DNA from: Prevotellaceae bacterium
Lineage (GTDB): Bacteria > Bacteroidota > Bacteroidia > Bacteroidales > UBA932
DNA length: 12,148 bases
NCBI GenBank assembly: GCA_031289385.1
Contig: JAITPP010000317.1
Span: 1 to 12,148 of the forward strand
Reading direction: 5' to 3'
Within the stretch, counting starts at the first letter, position 1, and every line of letters begins with the position of its first letter. Shown one piece after another: positions 1 through 7,140 of this stretch. Both the position numbers and the translations under genes were made by a program. The notes under the pieces were generated by a model. That model searched no databases. It had not been told where the DNA came from and was given only the letters and a program-made list of their open reading frames with translations.

Positions 1-2
1 CT

Positions 3-212
3 GACGATATTTTGATTTTCGACGGAACAGTATCTAACAAATACGGACATATCGCAATTATATCGAAAGTTACAGATAAAGAAATTGAAATTGTGCAACA
101 AAATCCGGGACAATTCGACAATTCGCGCGAAACGCTTTCGATAGAAAACCGCAACAACAAATGGAAAATAAAAAGCAACAGAATTTTAGGCTGGCTGCGG
201 AAAAGAGAATGA
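3..212 (+). CDS. CHAP-domain amidase/peptidase, C-terminal fragment
   Basis: Only the last 69 residues are in the window. The reading frame is open from the left edge, so the true start lies upstream. The fragment reads DDILIF, then GHIAII with His16 of the visible part, then EIVQQNPG with Asn34, and ends in LGWLRKRE. This matches the end of a CHAP (NlpC/P60-like) fold, in which a Cys (outside the window), a His in a G-H-[IV]-A motif and a following polar Asn form the active site. Such enzymes usually cleave peptidoglycan stem peptides or crossbridges, or glutathionylspermidine-like amides. The TGA stop is at 210-212, and a repeat array begins 8 bp later. A TTG at 12 could be read as a start but would cut into the conserved core, so I treat the gene as partial. 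The family call is fairly firm; the substrate is unknown. Confidence 0.7.
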   Translation, partial: DDILIFDGTVSNKYGHIAIISKVTDKEIEIVQQNPGQFDNSRETLSIENRNNKWKIKSNRILGWLRKRE

Positions 213-220
213 CGAGCGAG

Positions 221-425
221 AAGTTTTTAAAGTTATAAAGTTTTTAAAGTTTGTCAAGTTATAAAGTTTTTAAAGTTATAAAGTTCATAAAGTTATAAAG
301 TTTGTCAAGTTCATAAAGTTTGTCAAGTTCATAAAGTTTTTAAAGTTTTTAAAGTTTGTCAAGTTTTTAAAGTTCATAAAGTTATAAAGTTTGTCAAGTT
401 TTTAAAGTTCATAAAGTTTTTAAAG
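221..425. repeat. AAGTT-word array with mixed 8/9-bp period
   Basis: The stretch is 23 back-to-back units, each AAGTT plus a short spacer, and ends in a final AAG. Only four spacers occur: TTTA, TGTC and CATA (9-bp units) and ATA (8-bp units, five of them). No base lies outside the units, and the order of spacers is irregular, so it is not a simple tandem duplication. It fills the gap between two convergent genes (the CHAP protein and the TolC-like channel). A shorter copy in the opposite orientation is at 6920-6959. Function unknown. Confidence 0.95.
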
Positions 426-434
426 ATTTTTTAA

Positions 435-495
435 AATCAAAAAAAATCTGCGTAAATCTATCATATCTGCGTTATCTGCGTGCTTATCTCAAATC
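435..495 (+). repeat. ATCTGCG interspersed repeat, copy 1
   Basis: This 61-bp segment starts AATCAAAAAAAAT, contains ATCTGCG three times, includes TTATCTGCGTGCTT and ends TCAAATC. A related 50-bp segment lies on the other strand at 7002-7051 and shares all three blocks in the same order. It sits directly downstream of the AAGTT array and 18 bp from the stop codon of the TolC-like gene. No terminator-like GC stem is seen in it. Confidence 0.75.
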
Positions 496-513
496 AACAG
501 CTAAAACAATTTT

Positions 514-1821
514 TTATTCATACCCTATCACTCGTTTATATTTTGCAAGCATTATCTGATAGTTACAACAAGTTTCGGCATATTGGGTTTTGCTTTTTTG
601 CAACAGCGACTGTGCATCCAAAACGTCGGTAATTGTTGATATTCCTGCTTTGTAATAGTTGCTGTTTAAACGCAAATTTTCTGTTGCCGATTCTATTGAT
701 TTTTTCGCCAAAACAATTTGCTCGTATGCCTCTACAAGTTCATTATAAACTTGTTGTATTTCTACAATCATTAATTCGGCGGCATTTTGGCGTTCGTTTT
801 CGGCTTGCAATGTTTTCAGTTTTGCTCGTTTTACGGCGTGAGTTCCGCCCCACCAGTCGGAAATAGGTATGCGCACTGTTGCAAACACAACGCCGAATGT
901 ATTTGTTTGTTCTGCAAAATTATGATAAACATAACTTGCGCCCACGCCAACCACAGGCAAGCGTTTGCCCGATTCTATCTTATAATTCAGTTTGCTTGCA
1001 TCTACGTTTTTATCCAATAATTTATATTCTGTTCGATGTGTTACGGCATCGTTTGCATTGGCGTAGAATTTTGAAGGAATATCAGGCGTTGGAAATGAAT
1101 CGGCATCTACATCAAACGAGTTTGACATTATGCCTGTGTGCTGCGCCAACAACATTTTTGAGATATTTATTCCGTTGTCGAGTTTTAATTTTTCGCTTTC
1201 AAGTTCGTGCTGTTTTAACTCCACGCGCAGCAGTTCGTTTCTGTTTATTATTCCTGCTTTTACGGCTAAATCTGCATCTTTGTGCAGTTGTTGTAACTGC
1301 TCTTGTAATGCGGCAATGGTTTTTTGTTTTTCTTTAAGCGAAACTATTTGCCAATAATATTTTTCGGTGGTTTCATTAATTTCATCTGCCGAAAGATTTT
1401 GCTGCAAAACATTCACATCTTCGCCGATTTTTGCAAGTTTGTTTGAATTTATAATTTGTCCGCCTGCAAATACGGGTTGCATTGCTGTTATGCTTGCTGT
1501 GCGTCCTTTTTTCATTAAATCAACAGGAATAGGATTTGCCAAAATGGGAAGCACGGGCGAAAATGCCGACAAATCCAAATCTTTATGAAGTGTGTGATGA
1601 TTTGCCTGAAATATAAATCCGTTGGCTTCTATTTTCGGAAAAAATTTTGTGAACGCTTCACTTTTCGTTTGCCTTGCCATTTCTGTTTCGATGATGGCGT
1701 TTTTTATTTTAAAATTATTTTCCAATGCTTTCGATTTGCATGTATCAAGACTGTAAATCTGACATATTGCTGCCTGCGAGCATAAGCAAAAAGCAATAAA
1801 TATTATAATTTTTTTATTCAT
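514..1821 (-). CDS. TolC-family outer-membrane efflux channel
   Basis: This is the 435-residue outer-membrane component of a tripartite pump; it forms the trimeric barrel and periplasmic tunnel through which substrates leave the cell. The N-terminus MNKKIIIFIAFCLCSQAAIC is a Sec signal peptide. Both halves show the outer-membrane efflux-protein pattern: an early L-D-T-C-x-x-x-A-L-x-x-N helix around residues 25-36 with a P-K-I-E strand near 62, and a late Y-Y-K-A-G-I-S-T-I-T-D-V-L-D-A-Q helix near 390-405. I chose ATG at 1821 over an upstream ATG at 1878 because it gives a clean signal peptide, is preceded by GGAG, and falls one base after the RND stop (TAAAATG), which suggests coupled translation. 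It is the last gene of the operon. No clear terminator follows; repeats do. Confidence 0.92.
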   Translation of the reverse strand: MNKKIIIFIAFCLCSQAAICQIYSLDTCKSKALENNFKIKNAIIETEMARQTKSEAFTKFFPKIEANGFIFQANHHTLHKDLDLSAFSPVLPILANPIPVDLMKKGRTASITAMQPVFAGGQIINSNKLAKIGEDVNVLQQNLSADEINETTEKYYWQIVSLKEKQKTIAALQEQLQQLHKDADLAVKAGIINRNELLRVELKQHELESEKLKLDNGINISKMLLAQHTGIMSNSFDVDADSFPTPDIPSKFYANANDAVTHRTEYKLLDKNVDASKLNYKIESGKRLPVVGVGASYVYHNFAEQTNTFGVVFATVRIPISDWWGGTHAVKRAKLKTLQAENERQNAAELMIVEIQQVYNELVEAYEQIVLAKKSIESATENLRLNSNYYKAGISTITDVLDAQSLLQKSKTQYAETCCNYQIMLAKYKRVIGYE

Positions 1822-1822
1822 T

Positions 1823-4800
1823 TTATTTATTATCTCCATATATTTTCCAATAAACAACAGGTAATATTGTAACCACAAGAATCATTGCAACAACAGTGCC
1901 AAAACAAATAACAACGCCCATCGGCGTCCATAGCGAACTGTTACTTATTATCATCGGAATTACGCCGACTGCGGTTGTTGCCGATGTCAAAAATATTGGC
2001 AACATACGGCGTTTTCCTGCATCGTATATCGCATCACGAGCTTTAAAATGATGCTGTTTCCGTAAATTTTCGGCATGCTCAAACATTATTATCGCATTGC
2101 GCACAATAATTCCCATTAAACTTATAATTCCCAAAACACAAGTTATTCCAAATTCCAAATTAAAAATCAATAATCCTATTGCTGCTCCCAATAAGCACAA
2201 AAGTATTGATAATAATGCGGTTGCCGCGATACTCACTTTTTTGAAATTGAAAAGCAAAAAGAAAAATATCAATAACACGGCGACAGAAAGACTGCTTATA
2301 ATTGGCGGAATAACTTCGGAATCGCTTTCTACAACTCCGCCAAACCGTACATTAACGCCGTTCGATAAATTCGGCTCAATTTGTTTTTTTACGATATTTT
2401 GTACTTTGGCGATAATTTGCGATTGATTAAATCCTCTGCTGACATCGGCAATGACGCTGATTGTGCGAACTCCGTTGCGGCGCACAATTTGCCCTTGTTC
2501 CCAACTTGGCGATATGTCTGCAATTTGCCGCAGTTGAACAGAAACTCCCGGTATTGCCGTTGATATATATTCGTCGCCGATTTTATCCAATGTTTGCTGG
2601 GTTTTTGAATCCGATTTTAATGTTACGGCAAGCGGATAATCATTTTCCCACATTGTGCCGACTTGCATTCCGTCATAATTCATTGCGATATTTGCTGCTG
2701 CAAACGCTTTGGTTATTCCAAGCCGCGCGGTTTCTACCGATTTGGGTTTCACTTCAATCACAGGCAACATTTCTTCGTAATTTGTATGAATCCAAACCAA
2801 GCCGTTTATTTTTTGCATTTCGCACATAAGCGTGTCGGCATATTGTTTTAACATCGCAATATCATCTCCCGAAAAACGCACTTCTACGGGATTTGCTACA
2901 TTCTGATAATCAAGTTGTTTGAATTTTACGTATGAATTTGGGAAATAATCGGCATATTTGTTTGTATATTCGTCGAGAATGTGGCGGGTGGCGGCTATCG
3001 ACTTTGTATTTACAATAAACTGTGCGTAATGTTTTGATGGCAAATTGGGCGCATACGAATTTTGAAATCGCGGCGAAGATGTTCCTACAAATGCTGTAAT
3101 TGATTTTATTCGTTCATCTTTGTAAAGAATTTTTTGCATACTGTCGGAAACTTGCTCTGTTGCCTGCAACGACGAGCCTTGCGGAAGATAAATCTCAACA
3201 GCAAACTGATCGCGATCGGCAATAGGCATCATGCGAATACTCAAATTCGACATAATAATTACAGCAATAATTATTGTGCATATTCCACATAAAATTGTAA
3301 CGTAAGGAAATTTAAACGTCCAATCCAAAGCCCGATTGTATATGCGTTGCACAAAATTGAGCATGTTGAAACTTTTTTTCTTTTTGTTTTTTTCGCGTGT
3401 TTTCAATCCTGTTTTTATTAAAAGATATTCAAAAAACGGTATGAAAATCATTGCAACTATCAGCGATGTCATTAGCGAAATGGTAAGCGTCCAAGGAAAA
3501 TCGCGAAGAAAATCGAGGAAAAGTCCTTTCATTATAAATAAAAGCGGATAAAAAATAACGCAAATACATAATGTTGCAAGCAGAATAGACGAAAAATAAT
3601 TTTTTGCGCTTGCAATAGCAGCGTGCCATCGCGACATTTTTTTGTCGAGATTTTCCAAATACGCATCTACAACTATAATCGAATTATCGACAATCATTCC
3701 CAAAACTACAATCAAAGCGGCAAGTGTAACCGTATTCAGCGGGATTCCGAAAACAAACATTATTCCTATCGAAATAAAAATTCCTATCGGTATCGAAGTC
3801 GCAGCAACAATTGCCGAGCGAAATGGAAACAATATCATCATTACCAAAATCACTACAAGTATTGATATAAACAAATCGCGAACGAACGAATACACCGAGT
3901 CGGCAACCACTTTGGGCTGATCGGCAATTCGTTTCACCGATACGCTTTCGGGCAAATCGTTTTGAAATTCGGCAAGTGCTTTATCAACTTCGTCGCCGTA
4001 GGCTATGATGTTATTGCCTTCGCGCATTTCGAGCGATAAAAGTATTGCTGCTTTTCCGTTGTTGGTAATATAACTGTCGGGATTGTCGTATTCGCGAACG
4101 ATACGTGCTACATCGCGCAGTCGTATTATGTTTCCGTTGGGATCGCTGTAAATTATCTGGTCGGCAATTTCTTTTTCGGTAGAAAATGTTTCGGCAAAAT
4201 GTATCGGCAGTTCTTGATTGTTGCTTACTATTGTTCCTCCCGATGTCATAACTGTTTGAGTAAACAAACTTCCCATTATCAGATTGTATTTTATGCCGTA
4301 AGTCGCCATTTTATCTCTGTCGAGATAAACGTTTATTTTTTCTTTCTGCAATCCGTAACGGCGAAGATTTGATACCGATTCTATTCGCCGCAAATGCTCT
4401 TCGAGTTTGTCCAAATATGTTTCAAGTTCGCGATATGTTTTGTCGGTTGATTCGAGCGAAATAAGCAGCGCCGATGTGTCGCCGAAATCGTCGTTGGCAA
4501 TTACGGCAAGCACTCCCGATGGTAATTGTATTTTGAAATTCGACAGTCCGTGTTTTATTTTCGACCAAACTTCGTCTTTATCACTAATATCGTCATTAAG
4601 TTCAACCATGATAAAAACTATTCCGTTTTGCGACATCGAATAGGTTTTATCTTTTTTAACTTCCTTATAGGTAAATAAAAATTTTTCAAGCGGTTTTGCA
4701 AGTTGTTCTTCAACTTCCGAAGATGTTGCGCCCGGATAAACGCCAATTATCAATCCCTGACGAATTGTAAACGGCGGAAATTCCTGTTTTGGCATTTTCA

Positions 4801-4894
4801 CCAAGCCGAAAATTCCAAGCCCGACAAGCAATACAATTATCAACAACATTATTTTGTTGTGCCGCATTACAGAGCCTATTATATTCCTTTTCAT
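1823..4894 (-). CDS. RND-family efflux transporter permease
   Basis: This 1023-residue inner-membrane pump uses proton import to expel substrates through its periplasmic partners. Its size and duplicated topology match AcrB/MexB/CusA-type proteins: TM1 at about 14-33, a large periplasmic loop with the P-G-A motif near 54-56, TM2-6 at about 340-490, TM7 near 530-550, a second loop, and TM8-12 at about 865-1016. The proton-relay helix TM4 reads G-M-I-V-D403-N404-S, so only the first of AcrB's two aspartates is present. TM10 reads V-R932-N-A-I, with Arg where AcrB has Lys. TM11 keeps R-R-M-L-P-I-x-x-T with G-V-I-P. The substrate (drug, metal, lipid or other) cannot be read from the sequence. The start lies 15 bp after the membrane-fusion gene, without a strong Shine-Dalgarno sequence. 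Confidence 0.95.
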   Translation of the reverse strand: MKRNIIGSVMRHNKIMLLIIVLLVGLGIFGLVKMPKQEFPPFTIRQGLIIGVYPGATSSEVEEQLAKPLEKFLFTYKEVKKDKTYSMSQNGIVFIMVELNDDISDKDEVWSKIKHGLSNFKIQLPSGVLAVIANDDFGDTSALLISLESTDKTYRELETYLDKLEEHLRRIESVSNLRRYGLQKEKINVYLDRDKMATYGIKYNLIMGSLFTQTVMTSGGTIVSNNQELPIHFAETFSTEKEIADQIIYSDPNGNIIRLRDVARIVREYDNPDSYITNNGKAAILLSLEMREGNNIIAYGDEVDKALAEFQNDLPESVSVKRIADQPKVVADSVYSFVRDLFISILVVILVMMILFPFRSAIVAATSIPIGIFISIGIMFVFGIPLNTVTLAALIVVLGMIVDNSIIVVDAYLENLDKKMSRWHAAIASAKNYFSSILLATLCICVIFYPLLFIMKGLFLDFLRDFPWTLTISLMTSLIVAMIFIPFFEYLLIKTGLKTREKNKKKKSFNMLNFVQRIYNRALDWTFKFPYVTILCGICTIIIAVIIMSNLSIRMMPIADRDQFAVEIYLPQGSSLQATEQVSDSMQKILYKDERIKSITAFVGTSSPRFQNSYAPNLPSKHYAQFIVNTKSIAATRHILDEYTNKYADYFPNSYVKFKQLDYQNVANPVEVRFSGDDIAMLKQYADTLMCEMQKINGLVWIHTNYEEMLPVIEVKPKSVETARLGITKAFAAANIAMNYDGMQVGTMWENDYPLAVTLKSDSKTQQTLDKIGDEYISTAIPGVSVQLRQIADISPSWEQGQIVRRNGVRTISVIADVSRGFNQSQIIAKVQNIVKKQIEPNLSNGVNVRFGGVVESDSEVIPPIISSLSVAVLLIFFFLLFNFKKVSIAATALLSILLCLLGAAIGLLIFNLEFGITCVLGIISLMGIIVRNAIIMFEHAENLRKQHHFKARDAIYDAGKRRMLPIFLTSATTAVGVIPMIISNSSLWTPMGVVICFGTVVAMILVVTILPVVYWKIYGDNK

Positions 4895-4909
4895 ATTTTC
4901 GAAATATTT

Positions 4910-5947
4910 TTACAATTCTTGTACTTTCATTCCTTCGCTTACTTTGTGATAGCCTTCTACAATTACTTTGTCGCCGTTTTGCAGTCCGTCGGTAATTATT
5001 ATGCCCGTGTCGGTAAGTTCGCCAATGGTTACGTTTGCCGATGTTGCTTTGCCGTCTTTTACCAGCCACACAAAGTATTTTCCGCTATTCGTCGGCATAA
5101 CCGTATTGTTGGGCAAAACAAATATTGTTGAATTATTTTCTTTGCTAATCATTACACGGCACACCATTCCGGGAATTAATTCTCCGCTGCGGTTTTCCAA
5201 TTTTATTCTTGCATCGTAGGTATGCGCAATATCGTTTGCCACGATATTTTTTTCGGTTACCGCGCCGCTAAATTGTTTATTGCCCACAGCCGCCACAAAA
5301 ACCTTAGCCTCACCGTGTTTGTCGATTTCGGCAATCTCGTTTTCGGGAACTGAAAATTTTATTTTTACCGTATTTATTTTCAAAAGTGTGAAAACGGGTT
5401 TTCCGGGTATCGCATTTTCGCCAATATCAATCGTCCGCTTTCCGATAATTCCATCGAAAGGCGCGTAAAGTTTGCTGTCGGCAAGATTTTTTGCAGCAAT
5501 ACGTTGCAACGATTTTGCCTGTTCAAGTTTTGTTTTTGCCTCGATATATTTTATTTCGGGCAAACTTTGATTGTCGTACAGCATTTGCATTCGCGTCATT
5601 GCATCTTCCGCCTGTTTAAGCGAGGATTGCGCAACATCGTAACTGCTCTGCAAATTTTCGGTTGATACTTGCGCCAACAACATCCCTTTGCTCACTTTTT
5701 GCCCTTCGCCAACATAAACTTGCGAAACATTTCCCGACACCGCAAAACTAAGCGCAGCCGCCGATTCTTCTTCAACAACTCCCACATAATCGCGCGATGC
5801 AAGTTTTGATACAGCCCCTATTTCAACAGTTTTTACCGATACGATTTTTTTATTTGTTTCATCTTTTTTATCGTTGCACGAACAAGCGCAACCGAGCAGA
5901 AACAAAACCCCGTACAGCAACAATCCTGTGTTTTTTATTTTATACAT
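4910..5947 (-). CDS. Efflux membrane-fusion (periplasmic adaptor) lipoprotein
   Basis: This 345-residue adaptor links the RND pump to the TolC-like channel. The N-terminus is a lipoprotein signal with lipobox L-L-G-C20, so the protein is probably anchored by lipid to the inner membrane. The order of domains is typical of HlyD/AcrA adaptors: a first lipoyl half at about 64-95 (G-N-V-S-x-V-x-V-x-E-G-x-x-V-x-K-G), a coiled-coil hairpin at about 97-155, a second lipoyl half containing Y-A-P-F-D-G-I-I-G-K (161-170), a beta-barrel domain at about 190-270 and a membrane-proximal domain from about 275 to the end (G-L-Q-N-G-D-K-V-I-V-E-G). It is first in the operon, ahead of pump and channel, with a promoter candidate about 50 bp upstream. 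No regulator gene is adjacent. The five Cys-rich residues after the lipobox (C-A-C-S-C) are ordinary for a lipoprotein signal. Confidence 0.93.
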   Translation of the reverse strand: MYKIKNTGLLLYGVLFLLGCACSCNDKKDETNKKIVSVKTVEIGAVSKLASRDYVGVVEEESAAALSFAVSGNVSQVYVGEGQKVSKGMLLAQVSTENLQSSYDVAQSSLKQAEDAMTRMQMLYDNQSLPEIKYIEAKTKLEQAKSLQRIAAKNLADSKLYAPFDGIIGKRTIDIGENAIPGKPVFTLLKINTVKIKFSVPENEIAEIDKHGEAKVFVAAVGNKQFSGAVTEKNIVANDIAHTYDARIKLENRSGELIPGMVCRVMISKENNSTIFVLPNNTVMPTNSGKYFVWLVKDGKATSANVTIGELTDTGIIITDGLQNGDKVIVEGYHKVSEGMKVQEL

Positions 5948-5996
5948 ATTCGTAATATTCTTTAATACATGGTTAATATTTAATTAAATCAAACGT

Positions 5997-6027
5997 CAAA
6001 TTTATAAAGAAAACTTGAAATCGACAA
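5997..6027 (-). promoter_or_regulatory. Predicted Bacteroidota promoter for efflux operon
   Basis: On the minus strand TTG (6027-6025) is followed after 20 bp by TAAATTTG (6004-5997), matching the phylum's -33 TTG and -7 TAnnTTTG boxes. Transcription would start near 5990 and give a leader of about 43 nt before the adaptor-gene ATG. The -33 box abuts the edge of the CAAGAACAAAG repeat block. Confidence 0.5.
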
Positions 6028-6093
6028 GCATCAAGAGCAAAGATGCAAAAAATAAGCGCAAAGAAGCAAGAACAAAGAGGCAAGAACAAAGAT
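6028..6093 (+). repeat. CAAGAACAAAG-word repeat, copy 1
   Basis: This is a degenerate purine-rich block built on AGCAAAGA / GCAAGAACAAAGA words. Its right part holds two adjacent 14-bp units (6066-6079 and 6080-6093) that differ only in the last base. The same 11-mer CAAGAACAAAG occurs twice on the opposite strand at 6960-6991. It lies between the efflux promoter and the stop codon of the upstream hypothetical gene. The remaining bases, 6094-6154, show nothing recognisable. Confidence 0.7.
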
Positions 6094-6154
6094 GTTTCTG
6101 ATTTAATTGAATAGCCATTGCGTGGATGATATTTGAATGAAATGTGGCTTATTC

Positions 6155-6691
6155 TCAAAAATTTGGTTGGACATATTGTTCCAATTGTGATTTAGTGTCA
6201 ATTATTTGCCCATTTTTATTAAAAATTATGCAAGGATGGAATCTTTTGTCTTCGCCAAAATCATAATAATCATAATCAAGAACTTTTTCGCCTTCCATTA
6301 TGTACAATAAGACATTGTTATCGGGCAATAAAAACCAAACAGAACTTGCTTTTGTTTCTTTGTTATTTAATTCAAAAAAAATTGCTTTTTCAATAAAATC
6401 TTTGCTAAATCTGTAATTGCAACCACAATACAGTTTTTCGGCATTATTTTTTATGTATGTAGTGTCAATTCCAAAAGTTGGCAACAAATTATTTTCGTTA
6501 TCAACTTTGCTTAACTCTGCCATCAATTTATTTATTTGTTTTTTGTCTGTAATGTTTCTATTTTCTTGATAATACAAACTATCAATATCGTCTTCATTGC
6601 CCATATTCCAAACATAAGTATTCTTCAGAACAACAATGCTGTCTGGAATATCCTGTGCCTTAGCAATTAAAGAAATATGCAAAATAAACAA
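6155..6691 (-). CDS. Hypothetical small exported protein, start uncertain
   Basis: I do not recognise this family. About 165 mature residues follow what looks like the end of a signal peptide (LFILHISLIAKAQ, cleavage after A-K-A). The body has acidic, mixed alpha/beta composition, a C-G-C at about residue 90, and a strand-rich C-terminal part (SSVWFLLPDNNVLLYIMEGE) ending F-N-K-N-G-Q-I-I-D-T. No ATG exists in frame: the frame opens at a stop (6715-6713), and the first usable start is TTG at 6691. An ATG at 6707-6705 is one base out of frame; deleting one base in the A-rich run after it would give MPKNHLFILHISLIAKAQ, a convincing signal peptide. So this is either a TTG-started gene or a recent frameshift pseudogene. 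It is upstream of and co-oriented with the efflux operon, but 207 bp and a separate promoter divide them. Confidence 0.55.
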   Translation of the reverse strand: MFILHISLIAKAQDIPDSIVVLKNTYVWNMGNEDDIDSLYYQENRNITDKKQINKLMAELSKVDNENNLLPTFGIDTTYIKNNAEKLYCGCNYRFSKDFIEKAIFFELNNKETKASSVWFLLPDNNVLLYIMEGEKVLDYDYYDFGEDKRFHPCIIFNKNGQIIDTKSQLEQYVQPNF

Positions 6692-6884
6692 ATGATTATT
6701 TTGGCATTGTTTTTACGGCACAATCTACATATAATTTTTGTTTTTGACTTAATCATAATAACCATATTAAACTCATTAATTTACATTTAAATTACAATTC
6801 GACAACAATTTCAAAAGCTTCCCGAATTTCATTTTTTCTGCCCACTTTAATACATTGCCTTATTATTTCCGTATCAATATTTTA

Positions 6885-6914
6885 CAAAAATACACTTTTT
6901 TTATAAATGTGCAA
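6885..6914 (-). promoter_or_regulatory. Predicted Bacteroidota promoter, leftward
   Basis: On the minus strand TTG (6914-6912), a 19-bp spacer and TATTTTTG (6892-6885) form a close match to the -33/-7 consensus, followed by an A/T-rich start region. The nearest leftward gene is the hypothetical protein whose frame begins near 6691, which implies an untranslated leader of roughly 185 nt. The leader contains no obvious terminator or riboswitch fold that I can name. Confidence 0.55.
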
Positions 6915-6919
6915 CAAAA

Positions 6920-6959
6920 AACTTTATGAACTTTTAAAACTTTCTAACTTGATAAACTC
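6920..6959 (-). repeat. AAGTT-word array, short inverted copy
   Basis: Read on the minus strand this has AAGTT-type words at spacings of 9, 8, 9 and 9 bp, with spacers TATC, AGA, TTAA and CATA (the first word is GAGTT). These resemble TGTC, ATA, TTTA and CATA of the long array at 221-425, so it is a degenerate copy in opposite orientation. It sits 5 bp upstream of the predicted leftward promoter. Confidence 0.8.
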
Positions 6960-6991
6960 CTTTGTTCTTGGCTCTTGTTTCTTTGTTCTTG
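6960..6991 (-). repeat. CAAGAACAAAG-word repeat, copy 2
   Basis: On the minus strand CAAGAACAAAG occurs twice, separated by AAACAAGAGC, a third degenerate word. It is the same family as 6028-6093 in the opposite orientation, and directly abuts the AAGTT array. Confidence 0.7.
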
Positions 6992-7001
6992 TTAATTTGC
7001 A

Positions 7002-7051
7002 GATTTGAAAAAGCACGCAGATAAAACAGATTTTCACAATTTTTTTTGATT
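7002..7051 (-). repeat. ATCTGCG interspersed repeat, copy 2
   Basis: The reverse complement begins AATCAAAAAAAAT, contains TTATCTGCGTGCTT and ends TCAAATC, sharing identical 13-, 14- and 7-bp blocks with 435-495. It is 11 bp shorter, having lost part of the internal ATCTGCG repeats. Confidence 0.75.
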
Positions 7052-7091
7052 CGGATATTCTTAAAGATTCAAAAATATTTTTAAAAACATA

Positions 7092-7120
7092 TTGATTTTT
7101 TCATAAATTTGTTACATTTG
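7092..7120 (+). promoter_or_regulatory. Predicted promoter for DUF3078-manA-relA unit
   Basis: TTG at 7092-7094, an 18-bp spacer and TACATTTG at 7113-7120 fit the Bacteroidota -33/-7 pattern. An overlapping alternative -7 box, TAAATTTG, is at 7104-7111 but has no TTG at the right distance. The start of transcription would be near 7127, leaving a very short leader before the ATG at 7141. Confidence 0.5.
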
Positions 7121-7140
7121 CAAAAATAGTGTTATTTGTG

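Noticed and set aside
221..425. Possible CRISPR array
   Set aside because: Units are 8-9 bp with 3-4 bp spacers from a set of four. There are no 20-40 bp repeats, no unique spacers and no cas genes.
425..438. GATTTT-TT-AAAATC palindrome as a terminator for the TolC-like gene
   Set aside because: The stem has only six A/T-rich pairs, with a 2-nt loop too tight to fold well and no GC content.
4703..5131. Long open frames on both strands across the adaptor/RND junction
   Set aside because: They overlap the well-supported adaptor and pump genes in other frames and have no recognisable protein character.
5973..6158. 61-codon minus-strand open frame between the hypothetical gene and the efflux operon
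   Set aside because: It is read straight through the CAAGAACAAAG repeat and the predicted promoter. The translation is low-complexity, Phe/Cys-rich, and shows no domain or signal features.
6776..6832. 18-codon ATG frame on the minus strand in the leader (MKFGKLLKLLSNCNLNVN)
   Set aside because: It is too short and lacks a ribosome-binding signal; a competing 29-codon frame overlaps it. It is mentioned only as part of the leader finding.
7129..7140. GTG at 7129 as the start of the DUF3078 gene
   Set aside because: It would add four residues ahead of a normal signal peptide and begin almost at the predicted transcription start. ATG at 7141 fits better.
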